Notes under the pieces: generated by a model
The model's input: the letters and a program-made list of their open reading frames with translations, nothing else
The model's database searches: none
Told to the model about the DNA's origin: nothing
Source: Cloacibacillus evryensis DSM 19522
Lineage (GTDB): Bacteria; Synergistota; Synergistia; Synergistales; Synergistaceae
DNA length: 64,000 nt
Reading direction: 5' to 3'
Assembly: GCF_000585335.1 (NCBI RefSeq)
Contig: NZ_KK073872.1
Coordinates: 785,317 to 849,316 of the forward strand
Part shown: positions 9,574 to 17,437 of the stretch, one piece after another
Layout: each line of letters starts with the position of its first letter
Numbering within the stretch: position 1 is the stretch's first letter
Made by a program: the position numbers and the translations under genes

Positions 9574-9589
9574 CTTGCCCGCCCCCCTC

Positions 9590-10369
9590 TCAGCTGTGAC
9601 AGTTTTCCGTAAAACCGTCTATTGCCAGCGATTGCCCGCTGATTTTTTCACCGGACGGCGAGCAGAGGTAAACGCACATATCGGCGATGTCCTGCGCTTT
9701 GATAAAGGTGCGCAGAGCGGTTTGACCGAGATAACCCTCACGGACCTCCTGCGGCGTCAGTCCGAGCTTGGCCGCTTCGCGCGCGATCACGCCCTCGATG
9801 CGCGGCCCCTCGACGCAGCCGGGACAGATGGCGTTGACCCTGATCTTAAATTCTCCCAGCTCCAGCGCGACTGATTTCGTAAAACCGATCGTCGCCCATT
9901 TTGATGCCGCGTAGGGGGTCCGGTGCGGATAGGCGAAGAGGCTGGCGGTGGAACCCAGATTGATGATCGCGCCGCCCCCCGCCGCGATCAGAAGCGGCGC
10001 GGCGAGCTTCGTGCAGAAGAACTGGCTGTCGATATTTGTCTTCATCGTATGCGCCCACTCCTCCGGCGTCACCTCATCGACGCGGCCCGTCGGCCCCGCG
10101 ATCCCAGCGTTGTTTACAAGGAAATCAAGCCCGCCCATTCCGGCCTTTATATCGCCGAAGAGCTTCTCCACATCTTCATAGCTGGCGACGTCCGCCACGG
10201 AATATGTCAGTCCCGGCATCTCCTCGCGGCACCGCTCCAGTTTCTCCGCCGTGCGCCCGCAGATATGCACGCGCGCGCCGCTCCCGTAAAAGGCGGCCGC
10301 GATGGCCTTGCCTATCCCATCCGACCCCGCCGTGACGAGAACTCTTTTATCTTTTAAAAAGTGTGTCAA
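9590..10369 (-). CDS. SDR family NAD(P)-dependent oxidoreductase
   Basis: This 259-residue classical short-chain dehydrogenase has a cofactor loop TAGSDGIG (13-20), NNAG at 86-89, a Ser near 140-143 and YAASK with Tyr153 and Lys157 as catalytic pair. The Gly-rich loop starts TAG rather than TGG, a tolerated variant. It is the first gene of the minus-strand operon and diverges from an IclR regulator. It probably oxidises or reduces an alcohol intermediate next to the aconitase X step. Confidence 0.92.
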   Translation of the reverse strand: MTHFLKDKRVLVTAGSDGIGKAIAAAFYGSGARVHICGRTAEKLERCREEMPGLTYSVADVASYEDVEKLFGDIKAGMGGLDFLVNNAGIAGPTGRVDEVTPEEWAHTMKTNIDSQFFCTKLAAPLLIAAGGGAIINLGSTASLFAYPHRTPYAASKWATIGFTKSVALELGEFKIRVNAICPGCVEGPRIEGVIAREAAKLGLTPQEVREGYLGQTALRTFIKAQDIADMCVYLCSPSGEKISGQSLAIDGFTENCHS

Positions 10370-10618
10370 GTGAAAAACCTCCGATTATCAAAATTTGTAA
10401 TTCTGTTTGATGTTATGTTGTGATAAAAATGGGACACTTTGTCCTGATTTGCTTACAATGATGGTATCATTATTTTTTTTGCCTGTCAAGATTTTACGGG
10501 AGACAATTTAAAAGTGCGCGCGGGTACTTTTTAAGGAAAACCGGTAATATGGTATGATAATTTATCAAGGCTGAAAAATGGCCTTGCCAATATGTTCGGG
10601 ACGGTGAAAGGCATGGAG
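10370..10618. promoter_or_regulatory. Divergent promoter region with operator-like inverted repeats
   Basis: This A+T-rich spacer separates the SDR-AcnX-hydroxylase-lyase operon from the iclR gene. It contains GGACA-CTT-TGTCC (10432-10444), a perfect 5-bp inverted repeat with a 3-nt spacer. It also contains CAAGGC-N9-GCCTTG (10566-10586), which lies just upstream of the regulator start. IclR proteins usually bind such short palindromes in divergent promoters, so one or both may be operators. This is inferred from position and symmetry only. Confidence 0.4.
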
Positions 10619-11365
10619 ATGTCCGCAATAGACAAGGCGGTAACGCTGCTGGAGATACTGGCCGCGTCAAAGGAAGAAATGAGTATAAGGGAGTTGGAAA
10701 AGCAATCCAATATATCAAAATCGACGATCCACAGGGTGCTGCAAAATTTGCAGCAGCGCAGCTGGGTCGCTCAGAATACGGAGACCGAACGTTATAACAT
10801 TGGGCTGCGGTTTCTGTTTTTATATAACACCGATTCGTTCTACCGCCATTTTTTGGACGTGGCGAGGCCGTTGATGGACCGGCTGGTTTCCGCGACGGGG
10901 CAGACGGCGCTGATCTCCGTCCTGGATAAGCTCGAGGGGCACTGCATATTTACAAAAACGCCGCCGACGCTGCTGCAATACGCGGCCTACCCGGGAATGC
11001 GCTTTCCCATATATGCCGGAGCGACCGGAAAAATTTTGCTGGCCTTCGCGCCCGACGATATCAGGGAGAAGGTCATCAATGACAACAAGGTCCAGGTCGC
11101 GCCGAATACGATCATCGACGAACAGCGCCTGCGGGAAGAGGTCGCGAAGATACGCCGCGACGGCTACGCCTTCAGTACGAAGGAGCTCCAGAATCAGACG
11201 TCGGGAGTCAGCGTCCCCATCCTGACGGCTAACGGCGAGTTGATAGCGCAGTTCGGCATAGCGGGCCCGGCGGCTGATTTTGAAAACAAATTCGAATCGA
11301 TGCTGGAAGAGGTACAAAAGGCGGCTAAGGCATTCAGCGACGCTCTGAACGCGAGAACGGCCTAA
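10619..11365 (+). CDS. IclR family transcriptional regulator
   Basis: A protein of about 248 residues. An N-terminal winged helix (AIDKAVTLLEIL...SKSTIHRVLQNL, about 3-45) is followed by the IclR ligand-binding domain with YPGMRFPIYAGATGKILLA in the middle. I chose ATG 10619 because GAAAGG ends 7 nt upstream; ATGs at 10592 and 10613 are badly spaced from any Shine-Dalgarno. It faces the catabolic operon at 10369-2757 across a 249-nt spacer and is its likely local regulator, with a pathway metabolite as the probable ligand. Confidence 0.9.
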   Translation: MSAIDKAVTLLEILAASKEEMSIRELEKQSNISKSTIHRVLQNLQQRSWVAQNTETERYNIGLRFLFLYNTDSFYRHFLDVARPLMDRLVSATGQTALISVLDKLEGHCIFTKTPPTLLQYAAYPGMRFPIYAGATGKILLAFAPDDIREKVINDNKVQVAPNTIIDEQRLREEVAKIRRDGYAFSTKELQNQTSGVSVPILTANGELIAQFGIAGPAADFENKFESMLEEVQKAAKAFSDALNARTA

Positions 11366-11413
11366 GGGCCGCGCGGCGTTGCAATATATATATGTATGAA
11401 GGGAGAAATCACA

Positions 11414-12145
11414 ATGAAACATTCAGGCAAACTTATGGCGGCCCTTGCCGCGGCGGGGCTGATGGTACTTTTCGGAGCGGGGGCGGCGCTCTGTGCGGAA
11501 CAGACGCGCGACTCGATCTCCGTTACCGGGTACGCGTCGCAGGAGTCCGAGCCGGACATGGCGGTCGTTTCGCTCTCGCTGACGGAATACGGCAAAACTG
11601 CCGCGGATACGCGCGCGGCGCTTGCGTCAAGGATAGACAAACTCAATAAATACATCGCGTCGCTGCGCATCGCCGCGAAAGACGTCAAAACGTCCGGCTA
11701 CGAGCTTGCGCCGAATTACGAGATGGTACGCGAGAAACGCGTGCAGAAGGGCTATGCCGCCTCCGCCGTGTTCACGGTGACGGTGCGGAATATGGCGGGC
11801 CTTGGCGCTGTTATTGACGGCAGCGCCGAAAAATGTTCCGCTATGATAAACGACGTATCATTCGGCCTTCAGAACAGGGAAGAGATCGAGCGCGGCCTGC
11901 TCGCGGCCGCCGTTGAGGACGCAAAAGGGCGCGCCGCGGCCGTCGCCTCCGCTGGCGGGCGCAGGCTCGGCGCGCTGATCAGCGCGAGTATCGGCTCCGC
12001 CGGCGCGGCGCCGCAGCCGCGCATGATGAAGGGGTTTGCGGGCGACGCGATGAACGCTGCCGCGGCGCCCGCGACGCAGCTTTCCCCCGGCGTGATAAAA
12101 GTCGCCGTCTCGATGTCGCTCGTATTCGAGCTGGCGAACCGCTGA
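11414..12145 (+). CDS. SIMPL domain (DUF541) exported protein
   Basis: This 243-residue protein has a signal peptide (Lys-His start, Ala/Leu core to about residue 27, ALCAEQ cleavage region). It is followed by the SIMPL/DUF541 fold: ISVTGYASQESEPDMAVVSLSL near the N-terminus, the YELAPNYE segment in the middle and an Ala-rich C-terminal helix. The start is ATG 11414, with AGGGAG about 9 nt upstream; an earlier in-frame ATG overlaps that site. The family is periplasmic or surface-associated and of poorly defined function. No functional link to its neighbours is visible. Confidence 0.85.
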   Translation: MKHSGKLMAALAAAGLMVLFGAGAALCAEQTRDSISVTGYASQESEPDMAVVSLSLTEYGKTAADTRAALASRIDKLNKYIASLRIAAKDVKTSGYELAPNYEMVREKRVQKGYAASAVFTVTVRNMAGLGAVIDGSAEKCSAMINDVSFGLQNREEIERGLLAAAVEDAKGRAAAVASAGGRRLGALISASIGSAGAAPQPRMMKGFAGDAMNAAAAPATQLSPGVIKVAVSMSLVFELANR

Positions 12146-12635
12146 TAAGCGCGCTCCGCCATGCGCTTTCCGTATCCCGCCGCTAACGCCGCTCTCGACA
12201 GTCAGGCGGATGGCTATTCCTCACGGATTCAGCCGGATCCGCTGCCGGGTAGTGTCCGCTTAGCAGCGGTGTTCACAGCGGCCCGAAAACTTTAACGAAA
12301 AATTATCCAAACGACAAGTCGGCGCGGCGGGAATCAAATCTCCGCCGCGCCGATCGTTATACGTTTATATTATTTTTTCCTGCGAAGCGCGAGCGAGCCA
12401 ATGCCGGCGCTGGTTTTGACGATCACCGCTGGGGCGGTCACAGTGCCTTTGACGCCGTCCATGTCATATCGTCCGCCGTATACTCAAGTTTTACCGCCAG
12501 GCGGGGCAAATGTACAATTAGCTCCGCGGCAGATAATATCACACAGGAAAGGAGTATGTGATATTTTTTCTGTTTATTGACAATAAAAACGAAAATACAC
12601 AAGGCGGACATGCGGCGTATGCTTGATTGCAAAGG
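12146..12635. other. 490-nt spacer without a supported gene
   Basis: The spacer lies between the SIMPL gene and the convergent M20 gene. It holds a weak hairpin (12239-12245 with 12263-12269) and a strong GC-rich hairpin annotated separately. On the minus strand at about 12370-12475, one frame reads like a protein C-terminus (DMDGVKGTVTAPAVIVK...LALRRKK then stop). Its upstream continuation (LAVKLEYTADD) is in another frame. This could be a decayed gene end, but the stretch is too short to name. Confidence 0.4.
12321..12351. terminator. GC-rich hairpin after the SIMPL gene
   Basis: A perfect 10-bp stem, GGCGCGGCGG (12321-12330) with CCGCCGCGCC (12342-12351), has an 11-nt loop. No immediate T-run is present, although T-rich sequence begins about 20 nt downstream. 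Confidence 0.5.
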
Positions 12636-13811
12636 TTATTTTTTCGCCGCCTCAAACTCGGCCTTGATCTTCTTTCTCAGCTCTTCGTCCGTAAATACTT
12701 TGAGGCAGATGTCGGCGATGATGCGTGCTCCCCGGACCAGCGCTTCGTGCCCCTCTTCCGATGTCGTCGCCGCGGCGAATTCCCGCGTGTGGAGGTCGAG
12801 GTTCCGCGTCGTGATCGCGAACTCGGGCTGGATCGCGGGACAGCGGTAGGAGACGTTGCCGACGTCGGTGGAGCCGGTCGCCGGATGTCCGTTGGTGCAG
12901 ATGACGCCGTATTCGGCCATTGTCTCTTCGGCGAGTTTTTCCGCCGTGAGGTTCGGCAGCATCGGCGCGAAGCTGCCCTCAAAGTTTTCCCAACTGACCT
13001 CGGTGCGCGTCGCTGTCGCCGCGCCGCGCGCGCATTCCAGCACGGCGGCGGTCAGCTCCCTCTGGATGTCCTGTCTCGGCGCGCGCGCTTCCACGCGGCA
13101 GACGGCGCGGTCGGGGATGATGTTCACCGCGCCCTTGACCTCCGTGATATAGGCGGCGAGTCGGCAGTAGTCGTGCATGTGGATGCGCAGCATGTTCAGC
13201 GCGTCGATGAAGAGCAGCATCCCGCTCTGCGCGCTCCTGCCGCGCCACGGGGAGGCGGCGGAGTGCGAGGTCTGCCCCGTGAAGGCGAAGTCGAAGCCGT
13301 CGATGCCGAGCGAACGATAGTCGGCGAAGCTCTCGCCCGCGAAGGAGTGGAACATGACTGCGAAGTCGACGTCGTCAAAAACTCCCTCGCCGGCCATACG
13401 TATCTTCGCGCCGTCCGTCTCCTCCGCCGGCGTGCCGATGACGCGCAGTTCGCCGGCGACGTCTCCCATCGCCTCACCGACGGCCATACCAGCGTAGAGC
13501 GCCATCGTGCCGTGCAGGTTGTGGCCGCAGGCGTGACCGATCTCCGGCAGCGCGTCATACTCGACCATCACCGCGACGACGGGTTTATCCGCGCCGTTCT
13601 TCTTTTTCGCCATGAACGCGGTCGGCAGGCCAAGGTATGGGTACTCCACCTCGAAACCGGCGGCGCGGAGCTTTTCCGTCATCAGGCGGCTCGTTTCGTA
13701 CTCCGCTTCCGACAGTTCAGGGTGTGCCGCGAGGTAGTCGCTGAAGGCGGCCATCTCGCCGGCTCTCTCTGTTATATGACTCTGTGCCTTACCGAATATT
13801 TCTTTAGACAT
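12636..13811 (-). CDS. M20 family amidohydrolase (AbgB/aminoacylase type)
   Basis: A metal-dependent hydrolase of about 391 residues. It has GHACGHNLHG (first metal-ligand motif), PAEETDGAK (catalytic Glu region), a dimerisation-domain segment around FTGQTSHSA and ATGSTDVGNVS near the C-terminus. These features place it in the M20D p-aminobenzoyl-glutamate/amido-acid hydrolase group. Several in-frame ATGs precede 13811; I chose ATG 13811 (MSKEIF), about 10 nt after GAGAGAG. Its 5' end abuts the truncated ftcD fragment on the opposite strand. Substrates could be N-acyl or p-aminobenzoyl amino acids. Confidence 0.87.
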   Translation of the reverse strand: MSKEIFGKAQSHITERAGEMAAFSDYLAAHPELSEAEYETSRLMTEKLRAAGFEVEYPYLGLPTAFMAKKKNGADKPVVAVMVEYDALPEIGHACGHNLHGTMALYAGMAVGEAMGDVAGELRVIGTPAEETDGAKIRMAGEGVFDDVDFAVMFHSFAGESFADYRSLGIDGFDFAFTGQTSHSAASPWRGRSAQSGMLLFIDALNMLRIHMHDYCRLAAYITEVKGAVNIIPDRAVCRVEARAPRQDIQRELTAAVLECARGAATATRTEVSWENFEGSFAPMLPNLTAEKLAEETMAEYGVICTNGHPATGSTDVGNVSYRCPAIQPEFAITTRNLDLHTREFAAATTSEEGHEALVRGARIIADICLKVFTDEELRKKIKAEFEAAKK

Positions 13812-13873
13812 TATCATCATCTCTCTCATGGACATTTTTCTACATTTTATCACCAGAGAAACTTATATCCTAA

Positions 13874-14581
13874 AATATTCGGGGACGGCTGAAGGTCGAA
13901 GAGATCGACATGGCGGGGCACCACGGCAGCCACCCGCGCCAGGGCTCCGTCGACGTAGTCCCCTTCGTTCCCGTGCGCAGCGTGGAAAAAGACGAGGCTC
14001 TCAACATCGCCCGGCGCTATGGAAAATTCCTCGGCGGGCTCGGCGTCCCAGTCTATTACTACGAGGATGCCGCCACTAAACCGTCGCGCCAGAACCTTGT
14101 CGATATACGCAAGGGGCAATACGAGGCTCTGCCGGAAAAGATGCGGGATGAAGAGTGGCGTCAGGACGAAGGGCCGTTTGCCTTTATTCCAAAATCCGGG
14201 GTGACCGTCACCGGCGTCCGCTTCCCGCTTGTCGCGTATAACGTGAACCTGCGCACGGACGACCTCGAAATAGCCAAAGCGATCGCGAAGCGCATGCGGT
14301 TTTCGACCGGCGGCCTGCGCTTCTGCCGCGCGATAGGGCTTGCGTTGGAAGACAGAGGGCTGGTGCAGGTCTCGATGAACCTGACCAACTTTGAAAAGAC
14401 TCCCATCCCCGTAGTATATGACCTCGTCAAGTCGCTCGCCGACAGCTACGGCGTCGGAATCGCCGACGCGGAGTTTGTCGGGCCGCTGCCGTTGGCGGCG
14501 CTGGAAGAGGTCATACGCCATTCCCTGAGAGTCCGTCATTTCGATATGAACCAGATAATAGAGACACACCTGCTCGGTTGA
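13874..14581 (+). pseudogene. ftcD: Glutamate formimidoyltransferase, 5'-truncated
   Basis: From about 13889 the frame reads LKVEEIDMAGHHGSHPRQGSVDVVPF, which matches FtcD from the catalytic-His region (HHGSHPR) onward, and it continues to a normal C-terminus. Full-length formimidoyltransferase domains are about 300 residues; here only about 230 remain and the first 65-75 are missing. An in-frame TAA at 13871-13873 closes the frame upstream, and the preceding DNA shows no FtcD homology in any frame. The first ATG (13910) has no good Shine-Dalgarno. FtcD transfers the formimino group of formiminoglutamate to tetrahydrofolate in histidine degradation, and its usual neighbour fhs follows. I call it a remnant; a shortened product is possible but would lack part of the N-terminal domain. 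Confidence 0.8.
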
Positions 14582-14661
14582 GAAAATATAGGGGAATTTT
14601 GACTGATAATTGACGGGAAAGTGCTTAAATAGCGGCCGGACGGTTAAATATTTCTGCGAAA

Positions 14662-14678
14662 TAGTATAAAATATACTA
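14662..14678. promoter_or_regulatory. Palindrome upstream of fhs
   Basis: TAGTATA-AAA-TATACTA is a perfect 7-bp inverted repeat lying 75 nt before the fhs start in an A+T-rich stretch. It may be an operator or overlap the -10 region of the fhs promoter. Confidence 0.3.
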
Positions 14679-14753
14679 ATGTTGCCGCGGAACGGCGGTC
14701 TTAGTTTTATGCGGGCAAAACATGAATTTAAGAAAAAACAGGAGTGGTCAAAA

Positions 14754-16427
14754 ATGGCTTTTCTTAGCGACATTGAGATAGCGCAGCAGGCTAAAATGGA
14801 GCCCATCGCAGAAGTTGCGAAAAAGCTCGACATCGACGCGGACGATCTTGAGCTCTACGGCAAGTATAAGGCGAAGGTATCCTTTGACCTTTGGAATAAG
14901 GTCAAGGACAACAAGGACGGCAAGCTTATTCTTGTCACGGCTATAACCCCGACTCCTGCGGGGGAGGGCAAGACTACGACGTCGGTCGGACTTGCGCAGG
15001 CGCTTGCCAAACTCGGCAAAAAGGTCACTCTGGCGCTCCGCGAGCCCTCTCTCGGCCCGGTATTCGGAGTGAAGGGCGGAGCCGCCGGCGGCGGTTACAG
15101 CCAGGTCGTGCCGATGGAGGATATCAACATTCACTTCACGGGCGACTTCCACGCCATCACCTCGGCGAACAACCTTCTCTCCGCGATGGTAGACAACTCT
15201 GTCCAGCAGGGCAACCCGCTCAACATCGACCCGCGCAAGATCGTATTCAAGCGCGTTCTTGACATGAACGACCGCGCGCTTCGCAACGTCGTCATCGGCC
15301 TCGGCGGCAAGCCAGACGGCGTGCCGCGCCAGGACGGCTTCGACATCACAGTCGCCTCGGAGGTAATGGCCATCCTCTGCCTGTCGACCGGCATAGAAGA
15401 CCTGAAAGAGCGTCTCGGCAACATCATCGCGGCCTATACCTACGATGACAAACCCGTGACCGCCAAAGAACTGGAAGCCCAGGGCGCGATGGCGATGCTC
15501 CTCAAAGACGCCATCAAGCCGAACCTCGTGCAGACCCTTGAGCACGTCCCCGCCTTCATCCACGGCGGCCCCTTCGCGAACATCGCCCACGGCTGCAACA
15601 GCATCATGGCGACAAAATACGGCCTGAAACTCGCCGACTACTTCGTCACCGAGGCTGGCTTCGCCGCCGACCTCGGCGCGGAAAAATTCCTCGACATCAA
15701 ATGCCGTCTCGCGGGGCTCAAGCCGAACGCCGTCGTCATCGTGGCGACCATTCGCGCCCTCAAAATGCACGGAGGCGTGGCGAAAGAGGATCTCGGCAAA
15801 GTCAACATGGCGGCCCTTGAAGCGGGCATCCCGAACCTTGAGAAGCATGTCGAAAACATGCTCTCCTTCGGCCTGCCGGTAGTCGTTGCCCTTAACGCCT
15901 TCCCCACTGACACAGAGGAAGAACTCAAATTCATCCAGGAAAAATGCGCGAAGCTCGGCGTGCCCGTCGTGGAGTCCGACATCTGGGCGAAGGGCGGCGA
16001 GGGCGGCATCGAAATGGCCGAAGCGGTCATCAAAGCCTGCGATAAAGAAAACAGCTTCCACTACCTCTACGACGAAAAACTCTCGCCGAAAGAGAAGATC
16101 GAGACCATCGCGACGAAGATATACGGAGCCGACGGCGTAGTGTTCACAGACAAAGCCGAAAAAGACCTTAAGAAAATCCACGAACTCGGCAAAGACGGAC
16201 TGCTCATCTGCATGGCGAAGACGCAGGCTTCGATCTCCGACGACGCGAGCAAAAAAGGCCGTCCGACCGGATTCAAGCTTACGGTGCGCGAAGTGCGCCT
16301 CTCGGCCGGAGCGGGCTTCATCATTCCCATCACGGGAGCCATCATGACGATGCCCGGTCTGCCGAAACGCCCCGCCGCCTGCAGCATCGACGTCGACGCG
16401 CAGGGAAAGGTCACCGGACTGTTCTAA
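14754..16427 (+). CDS. fhs: Formate-tetrahydrofolate ligase
   Basis: This 557-residue protein, of standard length, has the N-terminal ATP site [15 protein letters not shown] (about 67-81) and [18 protein letters not shown] shortly after. Both are diagnostic of FTHFS. It makes 10-formyl-THF from formate, THF and ATP, or runs in reverse to recover ATP from formyl-THF during amino-acid fermentation. The start is ATG 14754, with AGGAG about 9 nt upstream; the frame is open further but without ribosome-site support. It follows the ftcD remnant, consistent with an ancestral histidine/one-carbon unit. A strong terminator follows. Confidence 0.97.
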   Translation: MAFLSDIEIAQQAKMEPIAEVAKKLDIDADDLELYGKYKAKVSFDLWNKVKDNKDGKLILVTAITPTPAGEGKTTTSVGLAQALAKLGKKVTLALREPSLGPVFGVKGGAAGGGYSQVVPMEDINIHFTGDFHAITSANNLLSAMVDNSVQQGNPLNIDPRKIVFKRVLDMNDRALRNVVIGLGGKPDGVPRQDGFDITVASEVMAILCLSTGIEDLKERLGNIIAAYTYDDKPVTAKELEAQGAMAMLLKDAIKPNLVQTLEHVPAFIHGGPFANIAHGCNSIMATKYGLKLADYFVTEAGFAADLGAEKFLDIKCRLAGLKPNAVVIVATIRALKMHGGVAKEDLGKVNMAALEAGIPNLEKHVENMLSFGLPVVVALNAFPTDTEEELKFIQEKCAKLGVPVVESDIWAKGGEGGIEMAEAVIKACDKENSFHYLYDEKLSPKEKIETIATKIYGADGVVFTDKAEKDLKKIHELGKDGLLICMAKTQASISDDASKKGRPTGFKLTVREVRLSAGAGFIIPITGAIMTMPGLPKRPAACSIDVDAQGKVTGLF

Positions 16428-16458
16428 GCGAATCAATAAAGCAAAAGATCTAAAATTA

Positions 16459-16490
16459 TCGGAGCCGCAGTATGAAGCGGCTCCGATTTT
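16459..16490 (+). terminator. Rho-independent terminator of fhs
   Basis: A 10-bp stem (16459-16468 with 16477-16486) and 8-nt loop are followed by TTTT. Confidence 0.85.
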
Positions 16491-16520
16491 ACATGGAGCG
16501 GGCAGCTTTTGTAAGGAATT

Positions 16521-17138
16521 CTATGCGGCAATCCCGCGCAGGAAGCTGTCTAAAACTGATTTTGAAAAATCTCGCATACGCTTATTCGAATGCTCTATCG
16601 CCCAATCGGTAAGGCAGCCGCGGCTGACTATCGTCAGGTCGTGTACAAGTTGTGCGACCGGGATGTCTTTCCTGATCGTTCCCTCGTCCTGTCCTTTCTC
16701 CATGAGCTCAGTCATAATCTTGTAATACTCGCGCCCCATGTCTGTCATGATTGTTGCGAACTCGGTATTGGAAAGCAAATAAGAATATATCACACTGATA
16801 TATTCCGTCCCGTAATTGATACAAGTTTCCTGTATGTATAAAAGCATTTCCTTGATGATCTCTGGCGCCGTGGCATTTGCAAAATGGGGATCATTTTTTA
16901 TGTTTATGTAATATTTTGCATATTGTTCGTCTAGTCTGTCATGCCATGCCGTCAAAAGTTCGTATTTATTTTTAAAATGATGGTAGAGCGCCCCCACGGA
17001 AATATTGGCGGCATCGGCGATCTCTTCGACCGTAACGTTATAAAATCCCCGCTCACGGAACATTGTATGCGCTATATCAAATATCCTGTTTTTTGTCTCT
17101 ATGGCTTGAAGCTTACGTTTATTGCTGCGAATATACAA
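16521..17138 (-). CDS. TetR/AcrR family transcriptional regulator
   Basis: This 205-residue protein has a typical TetR N-terminal helix-turn-helix: KNRIFDIAHTMFRERGFYNVTVEEIADAANISVGALYHHFKNK spans roughly residues 16-58. A divergent helical ligand domain follows. It is transcribed away from the SSS symporter and amidohydrolase genes and probably regulates them through the palindromes at 17336-17390. Base composition is more A+T-rich than in the neighbouring fhs and TRAP regions. Confidence 0.88.
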   Translation of the reverse strand: MYIRSNKRKLQAIETKNRIFDIAHTMFRERGFYNVTVEEIADAANISVGALYHHFKNKYELLTAWHDRLDEQYAKYYINIKNDPHFANATAPEIIKEMLLYIQETCINYGTEYISVIYSYLLSNTEFATIMTDMGREYYKIMTELMEKGQDEGTIRKDIPVAQLVHDLTIVSRGCLTDWAIEHSNKRMRDFSKSVLDSFLRGIAA

Positions 17139-17282
17139 CGGTATAACTCCCTTTATGAAGACACGAATTAGCTATGTTTTTTGCCTGTAGACTTCATACA
17201 GCAATACTATCATATTTTTATGATTAGAATTATATATATTTCTCGGAATATACTTGAAGAGGTGAAAATTTCAAAAAAAATA

Positions 17283-17311
17283 TTGACTTGTCTTTTATAT
17301 TAAGCTAGAAT
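17283..17311 (+). promoter_or_regulatory. Sigma-70-type promoter of the SSS symporter unit
   Basis: TTGACT at 17283-17288 and TAGAAT at 17306-17311 are separated by exactly 17 nt, upstream of the symporter and correctly oriented. This predicts a leader of about 120 nt. Confidence 0.55.
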
Positions 17312-17335
17312 CTTCGTTGGCATAATACGTTCACC

Positions 17336-17390
17336 GAATATATTCTATAATGTGTTCACAAAAGGAGGTATGGGGCAGAACGTATTCTGC
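17336..17390. promoter_or_regulatory. Candidate TetR operators downstream of the promoter
   Basis: Two symmetric elements lie between the predicted +1 and the symporter start. One is GAATATATTC (17336-17345, perfect palindrome); the other is GCAGAA-N4-TTCTGC (17375-17390). The second could alternatively form an RNA hairpin in the leader. Assignment to the divergent TetR gene is by position. Confidence 0.4.
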
Positions 17391-17437
17391 GGGATTCTTT
17401 CTATAATTATTTATAATATATCTGAGGAGGGTCTTTT

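Noticed and set aside
12370-12515. Possible decayed gene end on the minus strand
   Set aside because: Two short protein-like pieces lie in different frames (LAVKLEYTADD and MDGVKGTVTAPAVIVK...), but nothing is long enough to identify. It is noted only in the spacer entry.
14748-16436. 562-residue minus-strand ORF across fhs
   Set aside because: It is an antisense shadow caused by G+C-rich third positions. fhs is unambiguous in sequence and start signal.
17370-17437. Small ORF after AAAGGAGG in the symporter leader
   Set aside because: The ATG is only about 1 nt from the ribosome-site core and the frame gives no recognisable leader peptide. GAGGAGG before 17438 is the better signal.
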